This document shows, in pieces, positions 18,053-28,322 of a stretch of DNA of 64,000 nucleotides (position 1 is its first letter; every line of letters starts with the position of its first letter). The notes under the pieces were generated by a model that had not been told where the DNA came from, made no database searches, and was given only the letters and a program-made list of their open reading frames with translations. The stretch comes from Terasakiella sp. SH-1 (GTDB taxonomy: Bacteria > Pseudomonadota > Alphaproteobacteria > Rhodospirillales > Terasakiellaceae). The stretch is from the NCBI RefSeq assembly GCF_004564135.1, contig NZ_CP038255.1:1847501-1911500 (forward strand), written 5' to 3'. The position numbers and the translations under genes were made by a program.

Positions 18053-18055
18053 GTT
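18033..18055. promoter_or_regulatory. IscR-type operator (type 1 box)
   Basis: On the minus strand the sequence reads ACTTGACTAGTTTAGTCGGG. The core GACTA-AAC-TAGTC is a perfect palindrome and the flanks match the known pattern for [2Fe-2S] IscR sites (YGACTANNNTAGTCR). It covers the -35 and spacer of the operon promoter, the expected place for repression by holo-IscR. Confidence 0.75.
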
Positions 18056-18154
18056 TATCTCGGCACAAAAGTCTGTTTTTCACGAGAATAGCCACATATT
18101 TTTGTCGGATTTTTTATTTTTTGTTTTCATCTATTTAGGATTCGTCTGAGAAAG

Positions 18155-18814
18155 ATGCCTGAAGTCATTTTCAATGGACCGGAAGGTCGCCTCGAAGGTC
18201 GCTACCACCACAGTAACGATGCAAATGCACCGATTGCACTTTTGCTTCACCCGCACCCAGAACAGGGCGGTACCATGAACAACCGTGTGACCTACACCTT
18301 GTTCAAAACGTTCAAAGAGCGTGGTTTTTCCGTCCTTCGCTTTAATTTCCGTGGCGTTGGTCGCTCTCAAGGTATTTTTGACAGCGGAATCGGAGAACTT
18401 TCCGACGCGGCTGCTGCATTGGACTGGATGCAAACACATAACCCCAATGCCCGCATCTGCTGGGTCGGTGGTTTTTCTTTTGGCGCCTGGATTGGCATGC
18501 AACTGATGATGCGCCGCCCGGAAATCAATGGTTTTATCTCCGTTGCGCCACCAGCCAACCTGTATGACTTCTCTTTCCTTGCACCCTGCCCGGCCTCTGG
18601 TCTGGTGATCCATGGTGATGCCGATGATGTGGTCCCGGAAGAATCTGTTGCCAAACTGGTCAATAAACTGGATAGCCAGAAAAACATCTCTATTGATTAT
18701 CAGCGCATTTCCGATGCGACGCACTACTTCAATAATGAAGAAGAAGCAGAACTGATCAAACAGATGTCTGGTGAGTATCTGGATCGCCGCATTGTTGAAC
18801 TGGCTGCTGAATAA
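18155..18814 (+). CDS. alpha/beta hydrolase of the small YghX/dienelactone-hydrolase-like type
   Basis: 219 residues. LLLHPHPEQGGTMNNRV, the strand-loop FNFRGVGRSQG, the nucleophile elbow WVGGFSFGAW and the late VIHGDADDVVPEES with a terminal DATHYFNN give the Ser, Asp and His expected for a catalytic triad. Many alphaproteobacteria carry this protein with annotation only as a hydrolase; the substrate is unknown. Divergent from cysE. ATG follows GAGAAAG. Confidence 0.8.
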   Translation: MPEVIFNGPEGRLEGRYHHSNDANAPIALLLHPHPEQGGTMNNRVTYTLFKTFKERGFSVLRFNFRGVGRSQGIFDSGIGELSDAAAALDWMQTHNPNARICWVGGFSFGAWIGMQLMMRRPEINGFISVAPPANLYDFSFLAPCPASGLVIHGDADDVVPEESVAKLVNKLDSQKNISIDYQRISDATHYFNNEEEAELIKQMSGEYLDRRIVELAAE

Positions 18815-18824
18815 GACCAAAGAG

Positions 18825-18845
18825 ATTCCCAATCGAGTTGGGAAT
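18825..18845. repeat. REP-like palindrome after the alpha/beta hydrolase gene
   Basis: ATTCCCAA-TCGAG-TTGGGAAT, perfect eight-base arms, followed by GACGA. The form resembles the palindromes near hscB. Confidence 0.5.
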
Positions 18846-18859
18846 GACGAATAAAGAAT

Positions 18860-18895
18860 AAAATGAGTCCTGACCTTGGTCAGGGCTCATTTTTG
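18860..18895. terminator. bidirectional terminator between convergent genes
   Basis: AAAATGAG(T)CCTGACC - TT - GGTCAGG(G)CTCATTTTT. It separates the hydrolase gene from anmK and includes the anmK stop codon region. Confidence 0.8.
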
Positions 18896-19966
18896 TGTGT
18901 GGGAATGAAACACACCGCCGCTCAACGGCTCTTTCACCCCTGTTGTCCCCGGAAAGGTAATCGGCAAACCCGCAACAGAACGCGTCGCGAGATAGGCAAA
19001 CGCCTGCGCCTCAATCGCATCGCCATTCCAGCCAACATGTTCAGCCGTCATCACCTGCCCATAGAGATAAGCGTTCAAAGCGCTCATCATGGACTTGTTT
19101 AAACGCCCCCCACCACAGATGATCCAGTTTTCCGCCAAATAAGGAAACAAGTCCTGTGCCTTCATCACACTGGCAACGCTAAAGGCCGTCAAAGTCGCCG
19201 CCCCATCTTCGACAGACAGGTCATCAACAAGATCAAAGGCCATACGCTTAAATTCATCACGGTCCAAACTTTTGGGGGCCGACTTTGAAAAATAAGGATG
19301 GGTCATAAATGTATTGACCGCATCATCATGGATTTCACCTGATGCTGCAATCGCCCCATTTTTATCAAACGCCTGCCCGGTATGTTTTTTCACCCAATCA
19401 TCAATCAAGGCATTGGCTGGCCCCGTATCAAAAGCCAAAAGTTCATGATCCGGCCCAATCCAAGTCACATTGCCCACCCCGCCTAAATTCAAGATGGCAA
19501 GCGGACGGGAAATATGTTTGGTAATTGCCTCGTGAAAAACGGGGACCAGCGGCGCACCTTCCCCGCCAGCCAGAACATCTGCTGTGCGCAAATCATTCAC
19601 CACATCAATGCCGACAGCACGCGCCATCATCGCCCCGTCCCCCAACTGGATTGTCAGCCCATTATGGGGTTCATGAAAAACAGTTTGCCCATGAAAACCA
19701 ATCAGGTCGATCTCATTGCGGGAAAAACCCTCACTTTGTAAAAAACGTTCAACCGCCTGAATATGGCGATGGGTAATTTGTTCTTCCAAATCCCCAAATG
19801 CCTCTTTCTGACCAAAACATTTTTGAACAGAGTGACGAAACTCTTCGTCATATTCGTAACTTTGAAAGCCCAATAACTCCGCAACGGTTTCACCATCCGT
19901 TTTAATCAAGGCAACATCAATCCCATCCAGAGATGTGCCGCTCATCAGGCCAATGACAAGTTTCAT
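18887..19966 (-). CDS. anmK: anhydro-N-acetylmuramic acid kinase AnmK
   Basis: 359 residues. VIGLMSGTSLDGIDVALI at the N terminus is diagnostic, followed by GFHGQTVFHEP, VVNDLRTADVLAGGEGAPLVP and ILNLGGVGNVTWI. AnmK phosphorylates anhydroMurNAc from peptidoglycan turnover to give MurNAc-6-phosphate. The start overlaps the stop of marC by four bases. Confidence 0.95.
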   Translation of the reverse strand: MKLVIGLMSGTSLDGIDVALIKTDGETVAELLGFQSYEYDEEFRHSVQKCFGQKEAFGDLEEQITHRHIQAVERFLQSEGFSRNEIDLIGFHGQTVFHEPHNGLTIQLGDGAMMARAVGIDVVNDLRTADVLAGGEGAPLVPVFHEAITKHISRPLAILNLGGVGNVTWIGPDHELLAFDTGPANALIDDWVKKHTGQAFDKNGAIAASGEIHDDAVNTFMTHPYFSKSAPKSLDRDEFKRMAFDLVDDLSVEDGAATLTAFSVASVMKAQDLFPYLAENWIICGGGRLNKSMMSALNAYLYGQVMTAEHVGWNGDAIEAQAFAYLATRSVAGLPITFPGTTGVKEPLSGGVFHSHTQK

Positions 19967-20589
19967 GAAAATAACGCCACTCTCAGTCCATCAATAATAT
20001 ATTGCGATGCCAATGCTGCTAATAAGACACCTAAAATACGCGAAAAGATACTTGAAACCGTCTGCCCAAGAACCTTTTCCAGCTTATCAGAGATCATAAA
20101 CAGGCAAAGGCTAACCAGCAAGACACCCCCTGTTACCCCCAAGATCATCATCTGCCCTTCTGAATTACCATCCTGCGCTTCCATCAACAACATGATAGAG
20201 GTAATAGACCCCGGTCCGGCCAGAAAAGGAATGGCGAGTGGAAAAACAGAAATATCTTCCATTTCCTCATCAGCCTTGATCTCTTCGGCCTTTTCACTGC
20301 GCCGTGTGGTGCGTTTGCCAAAGACCATCTCAAGACCGGTCAAAAACAGCATAGCCCCGCCCGCAATGCGAAACGATGACATTTCAATCCCTAATAGCCC
20401 CAAAAACTCATGACCGATCAGGGCAAAGAATAATAAAATACAGGCCCCGAAGAAAACTGCCCGCAAGGCCATCTTGCGCCGATAAGCAGCTGTCGCCCCG
20501 GCACTGAGGCCAATAAACATGGGCGTCAATCCAATAGGGTCGATAATCACAAACATGGTGACAAAGGCTTGCAGGACGATATCCGTCAT
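19963..20589 (-). CDS. MarC-family membrane protein
   Basis: About 208 residues starting MTDIVLQAFVTMFVIIDP, chosen because GGAAAG precedes it (the frame opens at 20601). Six hydrophobic segments, with the family motif IDPIGLTPMFIGL in the first and FLAGPGSITSIMLL in the fourth. A charged loop (residues 90-115) separates two halves. MarC proteins have no settled substrate. Coupled to anmK. Confidence 0.88.
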   Translation of the reverse strand: MTDIVLQAFVTMFVIIDPIGLTPMFIGLSAGATAAYRRKMALRAVFFGACILLFFALIGHEFLGLLGIEMSSFRIAGGAMLFLTGLEMVFGKRTTRRSEKAEEIKADEEMEDISVFPLAIPFLAGPGSITSIMLLMEAQDGNSEGQMMILGVTGGVLLVSLCLFMISDKLEKVLGQTVSSIFSRILGVLLAALASQYIIDGLRVALFS

Positions 20590-20684
20590 CCGTCTTTCCA
20601 TTTTTATCTAGAGCAATGTCATTATTTTATGCTAAGTAGGCCCGCCTTTCATTAAAGTCAAAGAAATTCAGGAAAAGCGGACCA

Positions 20685-21929
20685 ATGACCAATTACAAAT
20701 CCGATTTTATGCGCATTCTGTCAGAGCGTGGGTTCATCAACCAATGCACAGACATCGAAGCCTTGGACGAAAAAGCGGCAAAAGAGGTCATCACCGCCTA
20801 TATCGGCTTTGACTGTACAGCCACCAGTCTGCATATCGGCAGCCTTCTGCCCATCATGTTGCTGCGTTGGCTGCAAAAAACAGGGCACAAGCCTGTTGTT
20901 CTGATGGGGGGCGGCACAACAAAAGTCGGCGACCCATCCGGCAAAGACGCCACACGCCCGGTCATGACAGATGAATTTATTGCCAACAACATGGCCGGAA
21001 TTAAAACCGTCTTTGATAAATACCTGAGCTTCGGTGAAGGTTCTACAGATGCAGTCATGGTGAATAACGATGACTGGCTGTCTGATATCGGTTATCTGGA
21101 ATTTCTGCGCAATTACGGCCGTCACTTCACCATCAACCGCATGATGACGTTTGACAGCGTGAAGCTGCGCCTTGATCGCGAACAGCCCCTCACCTTCCTT
21201 GAGTTCAACTACATGATCCTTCAGGCTTATGATTTCTATGAGCTCAACAAACGCCATGACCTGACCCTGCAAATGGGGGGATCGGACCAATGGGGTAATA
21301 TCATCAATGGTGTTGAACTGACCCGTCGTGTTTCTGGCAACGAAGTTTTCGGCCTGACAGTCCCGCTTTTGACCACATCTGATGGCAAGAAAATGGGTAA
21401 AACGGCCAATGGGGCCATTTGGCTGAATGACGATATGCTGTCGGCCTATGACTTCTGGCAATACTGGCGCAACACATCAGATGCAGATGTGGGCCGTTTC
21501 CTGAAACTGTTCACTGAACTGCCCATGGATGAAATTGCCAAACTTGAAGCGTTGCAAGGTCAGGAACTGAATGAAGCGAAGAAAATCCTCGCCCATGAAG
21601 TGACAAAACTGTGTCGTGGTGAGCAAGCTGCCCTTGATGCTGCAGAAACGGCAAAGAAAACCTTTGAGCAAGGCCAGCTGGGTAAAGACCTGCCCACCTT
21701 TGAAATTGAACTGGGTGACGGCATTCCAGCCTTTGATGCCATGCGCCGTGTCGAGCTTGCCAAATCCGGCGGTGAAGCACGCCGTGCGATCAAAGGCGGT
21801 GGCGCACGTTTGAACGACACGCCCATCAAGGATGAAAACCAGCTGATCACAGCAGCCGAAGCCAATAAGGATGGCCTGATCAAACTATCCTTTGGTAAAA
21901 AACGTCACGCTTTGATCAAACCTGTTTGA
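20685..21929 (+). CDS. tyrS: tyrosyl-tRNA synthetase
   Basis: 414 residues. Class I signature [16 protein letters not shown] (the HIGH equivalent), [13 protein letters not shown], the tyrosine-binding [12 protein letters not shown] and [10 protein letters not shown], and the KMSKS equivalent [17 protein letters not shown]-terminal S4 RNA-binding domain ([18 protein letters not shown]) completes a full-length enzyme. Confidence 0.97.
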   Translation: MTNYKSDFMRILSERGFINQCTDIEALDEKAAKEVITAYIGFDCTATSLHIGSLLPIMLLRWLQKTGHKPVVLMGGGTTKVGDPSGKDATRPVMTDEFIANNMAGIKTVFDKYLSFGEGSTDAVMVNNDDWLSDIGYLEFLRNYGRHFTINRMMTFDSVKLRLDREQPLTFLEFNYMILQAYDFYELNKRHDLTLQMGGSDQWGNIINGVELTRRVSGNEVFGLTVPLLTTSDGKKMGKTANGAIWLNDDMLSAYDFWQYWRNTSDADVGRFLKLFTELPMDEIAKLEALQGQELNEAKKILAHEVTKLCRGEQAALDAAETAKKTFEQGQLGKDLPTFEIELGDGIPAFDAMRRVELAKSGGEARRAIKGGGARLNDTPIKDENQLITAAEANKDGLIKLSFGKKRHALIKPV

Positions 21930-21946
21930 TCATCATAAAAATGATT

Positions 21947-24900
21947 TTACTGAGCCGCAGCAGGAATATCTTGCTGTGGCTTTTCCAATTGGAAAAGGCG
22001 GCGCAAAAAGCCCGGTGCCAAGGCACTAACCGGGTTTACACTGACTTTAGGATCATCCAGATCCCCCGTCACATCAAAGGTCCAGGCAAACAGTCCGCCA
22101 CCTTTTTCCCCGGCAGTAAACAAATTCCCCAACAGGGGTACATTCCCCAGTAAAGCATTCAGTCCGTAAGCCGGAACAATTGTGCCATCAATATCGGCCA
22201 CATTGGCATGGGTATAAAGTTTCCCTTCCCAGGTTAAACCAATGGAAATTCCGTTGGTGCGCCCATCCTTAAACTCAACCACCCCGCTGTCATATTTAAA
22301 CGGTGATGTCAGCGAGGTAAAACCAATGCCATCCCCTTGTAAGCTATCCAGCACCCCGGTCAAGGCCACGAGACTCAGAAGCTTGGCAAGCGCGGGCACT
22401 TCGGTAATACGATAATCCTGCACACGAATGCTGCCAACCAATGGGCGACGGGGGGCATCATCGTTAAAGACACCTTCGATCAACAGGTTGCCGCCTTGTA
22501 TGTCATCAAACAGGTCAAGGGCACGCAACAAAGCCCCGGCATCTTTGGTTTCCATCTTCAAGCGACGGTTTTGTTTATCTGGGGACAGGTCAATAGTAAA
22601 GGCTTCGCCCCCGCCAACAACACCTGTCAGATGGGCCTTCGTCCAAACTTTCCCATCAGAACTGACCGCGCCAGCCACCGTATTTAAAGAATGGTCTTCA
22701 TCCAGCCAGACTTTATCAAAGCGACCCGAGAATGTCCCCGGCAACCCTGTATCTTCATTGGTGGGGGCCTCCTTACTTTCACTTTTGCGCCGATTGTCCA
22801 AGGCAGCCATTAAGTCAAGACTGTCACCTGTAATATCAAACTCCCAGCCAACAACCGGGGAATATAGGACTGTTCCCTTATTCACCTTGGTGCGCCCTGC
22901 TTGAAAGCGGGAAATCCGCATGGTTTGAATTTGTTCCCCTTTGGCATCCAGTGCAATCGAGCCTGATGCTTTTAAATCTTTACTGGCAACAGAGAAATAA
23001 GGCACACCGATCAAACGATCTGAATTGAAATTGACTTTGGCATAGGCTTGTCCCTCCCCCTCAGGTACCTTTTTCCAGTCAATAATCGGAATATGGATTT
23101 CAGCACCTTTAAGGTCTGCAAATGTTTCCAAAATCCCAATACCTTGCCAGTTTTCCGTGATCGTTGCATCCACATGGATCGGCCCTGTCATAATCTCATT
23201 ATTAAAGGGAGGGAAATCAAGGCGAAGTTCTTTGACCCGCTGGGCGTCATTTACCACCCCATCCAACAGGAAGCGACGCTTAAACAACGTATTACGGCTG
23301 AAATTCTCCCGCCATTTCAAATCCGCCGGGATGGTGCCCAAAACAATCTTGCCCTCAACATCCATACCTGTTTTATCGACGCTCAGCTTAATGGCACCTT
23401 TACTCAGGTCTTCTTCAAACAACACATCATCAATAACAATATCTGTTCCCTGAGCCGTGGCAGATACATCCACACCATCCCAGCCCAGATCATCCAACAG
23501 CAGGAAGGACATTTTCAGATTAGTCACCGTCTTGCCAGATGTTTTCTTTGGTTCAATCCCCAACGCCTTGGCAAAACCCAATGGTTTTTTATCAATAAAA
23601 AACAAGGTATCGCGCAGCGGACCTTCTGCAACAAGGTCCAGGTTCAAACGCTGGTCATATTCGTCCAAACCAAGGATATCAATTTGGGCTTTCTTGATAC
23701 GGATTTTGTCAATACCGCCGCCCGTTACAGTAATCTTGAATGTCTTATCATCAAATTTCGCCCAGCCGCGCGCATCACGAACCTTGGGAAGCGGGTTTAG
23801 ATAATCAACCGTCACCTTGTCCATTTCCATATCACCATGAACATGGTGAACAGTAACCTCCCCATTTTCATGGGCGGATACGGAAATATCAATACCTGCA
23901 CGCTGGACCATGCCATCAGAAATATTTTCAACAACCCAGTCACGGGCATCGTCATTCAGCCCCTTGGGCCAATAACGGTTTAATTTCCCCGGAATAACAT
24001 TGAGCAACTCCCCAATCAGGTCCGCTTTACGCACAGGGCCATTAAACAGGCCAGCGATACTCCCTTTGACAGAAGCAGTCGGTCCTTCTCCAAGGTCAAG
24101 GTCAAGACTTTCCACATGCAGGATGTCTTTATCCGTTTCATAATCCCCTTTGAAACGCATAACTTCCATTGGAATAAAGTCTTCAATCGGGGCAGGCGTC
24201 TTGATCATGGAGCCTTCGCTTAAGGCAAGCAAAGCTTCTTCAATTCGAACCTTGGCATTAAAGTCTTCATACCCGGCACGTAATGAAAGCGTATCAATAT
24301 TCAAAACCTGCTTAACCGGTGCAGGTAAATGCAACTGCCCGCTTGTCGCCTTCAGGTCACTGAAAAAGGAACGGACATTCCCCTCTTTATCAACAGCCCC
24401 GCTGACTTGACCTTCAATAGAGAATTGCAGAGGTTTAAGTGGCGCCAGTTCCGGCCATAACCCGGATAAATCCCCCAGATGCAAGGCATGGATACGCGCC
24501 TGAGTATCCAAAATTTCTGTTGTCAGATTATAAGAGGCATCCAGATCAATCTTTGTCGGTTTACCACTTAAAAACACTTCCAGCGCACTTGCCAAAACAA
24601 TGGTTTCGCCAATGCGTTCAACCTCAAATGTCGTATTGGGTACGCGCAGTGTGGTTCCGGTTTTTTTATCCTGATATTCAAGCTGGGCCTTATTGACTAT
24701 CACTTTTTTCAAGTAACTTAAGGGCCGCGTTGGATCAGGCTGCTTACCAACCAGTTCATCCAGACGAAATGCCTTGTCTGCGCGAACCGTAATCCCATCG
24801 CCCATCTCAAAAACAAAGGTGCCATCCCCGTGGCGCATTAAATGGATTTGCGGCTTAATCAGCTCAATACTGCGCGGGGCCACAGTCCCTTCAAACAAGG

Positions 24901-25213
24901 CTTTCCCACTCAAGGACAAAGACGCCTGAGGGACAGAAGCAATGCGGCGACCATCACGGGTAAACACACTGGCCCCGACAATGCGCACATCCAGCGTGCG
25001 ATCCCACCCTTCCCAGCTTAAGATCGTATCGTCAATTCGAACCGACATCCCCCGTGCATTTTTGGAAACAGCCTCAACGATATAAGGGGTTAATTGTGGC
25101 AGTGAAATGGGGCCCTGTGACAGTTTCCAGGCAAAGACAAGCCCCAGCAACGCAATCCCGGCAAGGACGGCGCTAACTATCTGGAGTGTATGTTTTAATG
25201 TCTTCCAGACCAC
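21947..25213 (-). CDS. large AsmA/YhdP-like envelope protein
   Basis: About 1,090 residues from the GTG before VVWKTLKHTLQIVSAVL (the frame is open to 25291, but that extension approaches the glnE start, so I favour the shorter form; the true start is uncertain). One N-terminal transmembrane helix is followed by long beta-rich repeats and an AsmA-like C-terminal domain (FDVTGDLDDPKVSVNPVSALAPGFLRRLF). Members of this family (YhdP, TamB) form long hydrophobic grooves linking inner and outer membrane for phospholipid transport. Convergent with tyrS, divergent from glnE. Confidence 0.82.
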   Translation of the reverse strand: MVWKTLKHTLQIVSAVLAGIALLGLVFAWKLSQGPISLPQLTPYIVEAVSKNARGMSVRIDDTILSWEGWDRTLDVRIVGASVFTRDGRRIASVPQASLSLSGKALFEGTVAPRSIELIKPQIHLMRHGDGTFVFEMGDGITVRADKAFRLDELVGKQPDPTRPLSYLKKVIVNKAQLEYQDKKTGTTLRVPNTTFEVERIGETIVLASALEVFLSGKPTKIDLDASYNLTTEILDTQARIHALHLGDLSGLWPELAPLKPLQFSIEGQVSGAVDKEGNVRSFFSDLKATSGQLHLPAPVKQVLNIDTLSLRAGYEDFNAKVRIEEALLALSEGSMIKTPAPIEDFIPMEVMRFKGDYETDKDILHVESLDLDLGEGPTASVKGSIAGLFNGPVRKADLIGELLNVIPGKLNRYWPKGLNDDARDWVVENISDGMVQRAGIDISVSAHENGEVTVHHVHGDMEMDKVTVDYLNPLPKVRDARGWAKFDDKTFKITVTGGGIDKIRIKKAQIDILGLDEYDQRLNLDLVAEGPLRDTLFFIDKKPLGFAKALGIEPKKTSGKTVTNLKMSFLLLDDLGWDGVDVSATAQGTDIVIDDVLFEEDLSKGAIKLSVDKTGMDVEGKIVLGTIPADLKWRENFSRNTLFKRRFLLDGVVNDAQRVKELRLDFPPFNNEIMTGPIHVDATITENWQGIGILETFADLKGAEIHIPIIDWKKVPEGEGQAYAKVNFNSDRLIGVPYFSVASKDLKASGSIALDAKGEQIQTMRISRFQAGRTKVNKGTVLYSPVVGWEFDITGDSLDLMAALDNRRKSESKEAPTNEDTGLPGTFSGRFDKVWLDEDHSLNTVAGAVSSDGKVWTKAHLTGVVGGGEAFTIDLSPDKQNRRLKMETKDAGALLRALDLFDDIQGGNLLIEGVFNDDAPRRPLVGSIRVQDYRITEVPALAKLLSLVALTGVLDSLQGDGIGFTSLTSPFKYDSGVVEFKDGRTNGISIGLTWEGKLYTHANVADIDGTIVPAYGLNALLGNVPLLGNLFTAGEKGGGLFAWTFDVTGDLDDPKVSVNPVSALAPGFLRRLFQLEKPQQDIPAAAQ

Positions 25214-25308
25214 TGAGGTTAATCCATTTCTTCTTTCACACTTGACCCGGCCATTTACATGGCGCACTGTTCTAAAAAAACAGGCGCACACAGCTGGGGA
25301 AATTTATT

Positions 25309-28300
25309 ATGACATCACTTTGGTACCAAACCGTTAACGCGCCGCTTCCCAATGCATCAGATCAGGAAAAAACGAACGTTGGTTTTGAACACTGGCAGGA
25401 AGCCATCGTGCGCATTGATGACACCGAAGCACAGGCAAATGCAACCTCTCTTATTGAGGATGATAAAGCTAAAGATATCCTGACCGCACTTTTTGGCAAT
25501 AGCCCTTTCCTAACCCATTGTGTTTTAAATGATATTTCATTCTGCACAAACCTGTTAAAAGACGGGCCGGACAAGACCTTTGATCAGCTCATTACTGATC
25601 TAAATAGTATCTGGGCAGGTCAGCCTGCACGCGACGAAATGGCAAAACAACTGCGAATCACAAAACGTTGTGCTGCCCTGACCATTGCCCTGGCCGATAT
25701 CACCCAACACTGGACAGTCTTTCAAGTCACAGAAGCCTTAACCACTTTGGCTGAAAAATCACTGGATTATGCTGTCGGAACCTTGTTGCGTGAAGGGCAT
25801 AACCGGGGGTATTTCAAGCTCCCGGACCCGGAAAACAATCCTCAAAAAGGATCAGGCTTTATTGTCCTTGGCATGGGGAAACTGGGTGGACGTGAACTGA
25901 ACTATTCCAGTGATGTGGATATTATCGTTCTGTTTGATACCGATGTGATCGAAACAGACGACCCCTGGGACCTACAAGCCAATATGGTACGCATTACCAA
26001 AAATCTGGTTCAAATGATGGATGACCGGACATCCGACGGCTATGTCTTTCGAACCGACCTGCGCCTGCGCCCAGACCCCGGCTCTACCCCGCTAGCCATT
26101 TCCGTGCTGGCGGCTGAAACCTATTATGAAAGCATCGGTCAAAACTGGGAACGCGCCGCCATGATCAAGGCGCGTCCTGTTGCCGGGGATATTGAGGCCG
26201 GTTATGCCTTTCTTGACATCTTACGCCCCTATATGTGGCGCAAATATATGGATTTTGCCGCCATTCAAGATATCCACGCCATCAAGCGCCAGATCAATGC
26301 CCATAAAGGCGGACATACAATCGCCCTGAACGGCCATAACGTCAAACTGGGTCATGGGGGGATTCGTGAAATTGAATTTTATGCCCAAACCCAACAATTG
26401 ATCTGGGGCGGGCGCAACCCGGATGTGCGTATTGCCCCGACCTGTAAGGCCCTGCAAGCCCTTGTTCATGCCGAACAGGTGGAACAACACATCTGTGACG
26501 AGCTGATTGAAAGCTATCAATATCTGCGCACCGTTGAACATCGCATTCAAATGACCAACGATGAACAGACCCATTCCATCCCCGAAGATGATGACGCCGT
26601 TGAACATCTGGCTATTTTCTTGGGTTATCGCGACAAAGCAGCCTTTGAAAAAGAATTCATCCCCCATCTTGAACGGGTTGAAACCCATTATGCCCAACTG
26701 TTTGAAGATAGCGTTGAACCCAATAGCCATGCCGATGAAACAGGTAACCTGGTCTTCACAGGCGGGGATACGGACCCCAATACCTTGGACTATCTAAGCA
26801 GTCTTGGCTTTAACAATGCAGAATTTGTCGATACCACCGTGCGCGGCTGGCATCATGCGCGTTATCGTGCCACACGCAGCAAGCGCTCGCGTGAAATCCT
26901 CACCGATTTGATGCCGACCCTTATTCATGCCCTGTCCAATACGGCAGAACCGGACACCGCCTTTCGCAGATTTGATGAATTTTTGAGTGAACTCCCCGCC
27001 GGGGTTCAACTCTTTTCCATGTTTCAGGTCAACCCGCAACTACTGGACCTCGTTGCCGAAGTCATGGGGGAAGCCCCGCGCCTGGCCGAACATCTGGCCC
27101 GTCATTCCGGCCTGCTGGAATATGTACTGACACCGGATTTCTTCACGCCACTGCCCGATGTCCCCGCCTTGAAACAAGACCTGAATAAAGTGCTGGATCA
27201 AGCGCGTGATTTTCAGGATGTACTGGATCTGTCACGGCGTTGGGCCAATGATCGAAAATTTCAGGTAGGTGTGCAGACCCTTCGCCAAATCATTTCCATT
27301 AAAGATTCCGGGATCGCCCAAACCAACATCGCAGAAACCATCCTTCAGGAAATGTTGCCGCGCGTTCAAAATGAACTGGCAGTCAAGCACGGTATTATTG
27401 AAGGTGGGGATATGTGTATCGTGGGGCTGGGCAAAGCAGGCTCATGCGATATGACAGCCACCAGTGATCTTGATTTGGTCTTCATCTACGAGGTACCAGA
27501 AGATGTCATCGGATCAAATGGGGAGCGGGAATTAGGCGTTGCCCAATATTACGCCCGCCTGTCCCAACGTTTCATCAATGCCCTGACCGCTCCAACAGGT
27601 GAAGGCATGCTTTATGAAGTGGATATGCGTCTGCGCCCATCTGGTAATTCCGGCCCGATTGCCTCCAGCCTTGATGCCTTTGTTCGCTATCATGAAGAAT
27701 CCGCCTGGACATGGGAACATATGGCCCTGACACGGGCGCGTGTTCTGTGTGGCAGTGAAGCCCTGACAAACAAGGTTGAACAAGCCATTGAAAAAACACT
27801 TCGCACCCAACGTGACCATGACAGGCTGCTTTTTGATGTCGCCGATATGCGCAAACGGATGGATAAGGAACATCACACAGACGTGGTGTGGGAAATCAAG
27901 CAATATCGCGGCGGGATCGTCGATATTGACTTTATGGCGCAGTATCTTCAGCTCAAATTTGGTGATCAACACAAAGATATTTTACAGCATAATACACTGG
28001 ATGTTTTACAAAAAGCACGTGAGCTTGAAATCCTTGAAGAGACACAGGCCAACGACCTGATTTCAGCCATGGAACTGTGGAATATCATTCAGGGCTATCT
28101 GCGCCTGACCGTTGCTGCCGAACTTAAAAAAGAAGACGGTGGGGAACTTCCCCATGCCTTGAAACAGGATTTGGTGCAAGCCTGTGGCGAACCTTCATTT
28201 GACATCTTATGTGAACGTATGAAAAATGCCGCCAAACAAGTAATGTCTCATTACACCCAACTGATTGACGACCCAGCGTCATCAATCGCCCCCCCAGAAG

Positions 28301-28311
28301 AAAACAATTAA
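25309..28311 (+). CDS. glnE: bifunctional glutamine synthetase adenylyltransferase/adenylyl-removing enzyme
   Basis: 1,000 residues, the usual GlnE size. Two nucleotidyltransferase domains: the N-terminal removase with NYSSDVDIIVLFD (about residue 200) and the C-terminal transferase with ATSDLDLVFIYE (about 718), each with the paired metal-binding aspartates; RLRPDPGSTPLA and MRLRPSGNSGPIA follow at equivalent places. It adjusts glutamine synthetase activity in response to PII. GGGGAA precedes the ATG. Confidence 0.96.
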   Translation: MTSLWYQTVNAPLPNASDQEKTNVGFEHWQEAIVRIDDTEAQANATSLIEDDKAKDILTALFGNSPFLTHCVLNDISFCTNLLKDGPDKTFDQLITDLNSIWAGQPARDEMAKQLRITKRCAALTIALADITQHWTVFQVTEALTTLAEKSLDYAVGTLLREGHNRGYFKLPDPENNPQKGSGFIVLGMGKLGGRELNYSSDVDIIVLFDTDVIETDDPWDLQANMVRITKNLVQMMDDRTSDGYVFRTDLRLRPDPGSTPLAISVLAAETYYESIGQNWERAAMIKARPVAGDIEAGYAFLDILRPYMWRKYMDFAAIQDIHAIKRQINAHKGGHTIALNGHNVKLGHGGIREIEFYAQTQQLIWGGRNPDVRIAPTCKALQALVHAEQVEQHICDELIESYQYLRTVEHRIQMTNDEQTHSIPEDDDAVEHLAIFLGYRDKAAFEKEFIPHLERVETHYAQLFEDSVEPNSHADETGNLVFTGGDTDPNTLDYLSSLGFNNAEFVDTTVRGWHHARYRATRSKRSREILTDLMPTLIHALSNTAEPDTAFRRFDEFLSELPAGVQLFSMFQVNPQLLDLVAEVMGEAPRLAEHLARHSGLLEYVLTPDFFTPLPDVPALKQDLNKVLDQARDFQDVLDLSRRWANDRKFQVGVQTLRQIISIKDSGIAQTNIAETILQEMLPRVQNELAVKHGIIEGGDMCIVGLGKAGSCDMTATSDLDLVFIYEVPEDVIGSNGERELGVAQYYARLSQRFINALTAPTGEGMLYEVDMRLRPSGNSGPIASSLDAFVRYHEESAWTWEHMALTRARVLCGSEALTNKVEQAIEKTLRTQRDHDRLLFDVADMRKRMDKEHHTDVVWEIKQYRGGIVDIDFMAQYLQLKFGDQHKDILQHNTLDVLQKARELEILEETQANDLISAMELWNIIQGYLRLTVAAELKKEDGGELPHALKQDLVQACGEPSFDILCERMKNAAKQVMSHYTQLIDDPASSIAPPEENN

Positions 28312-28322
28312 GGAAAGAAACC

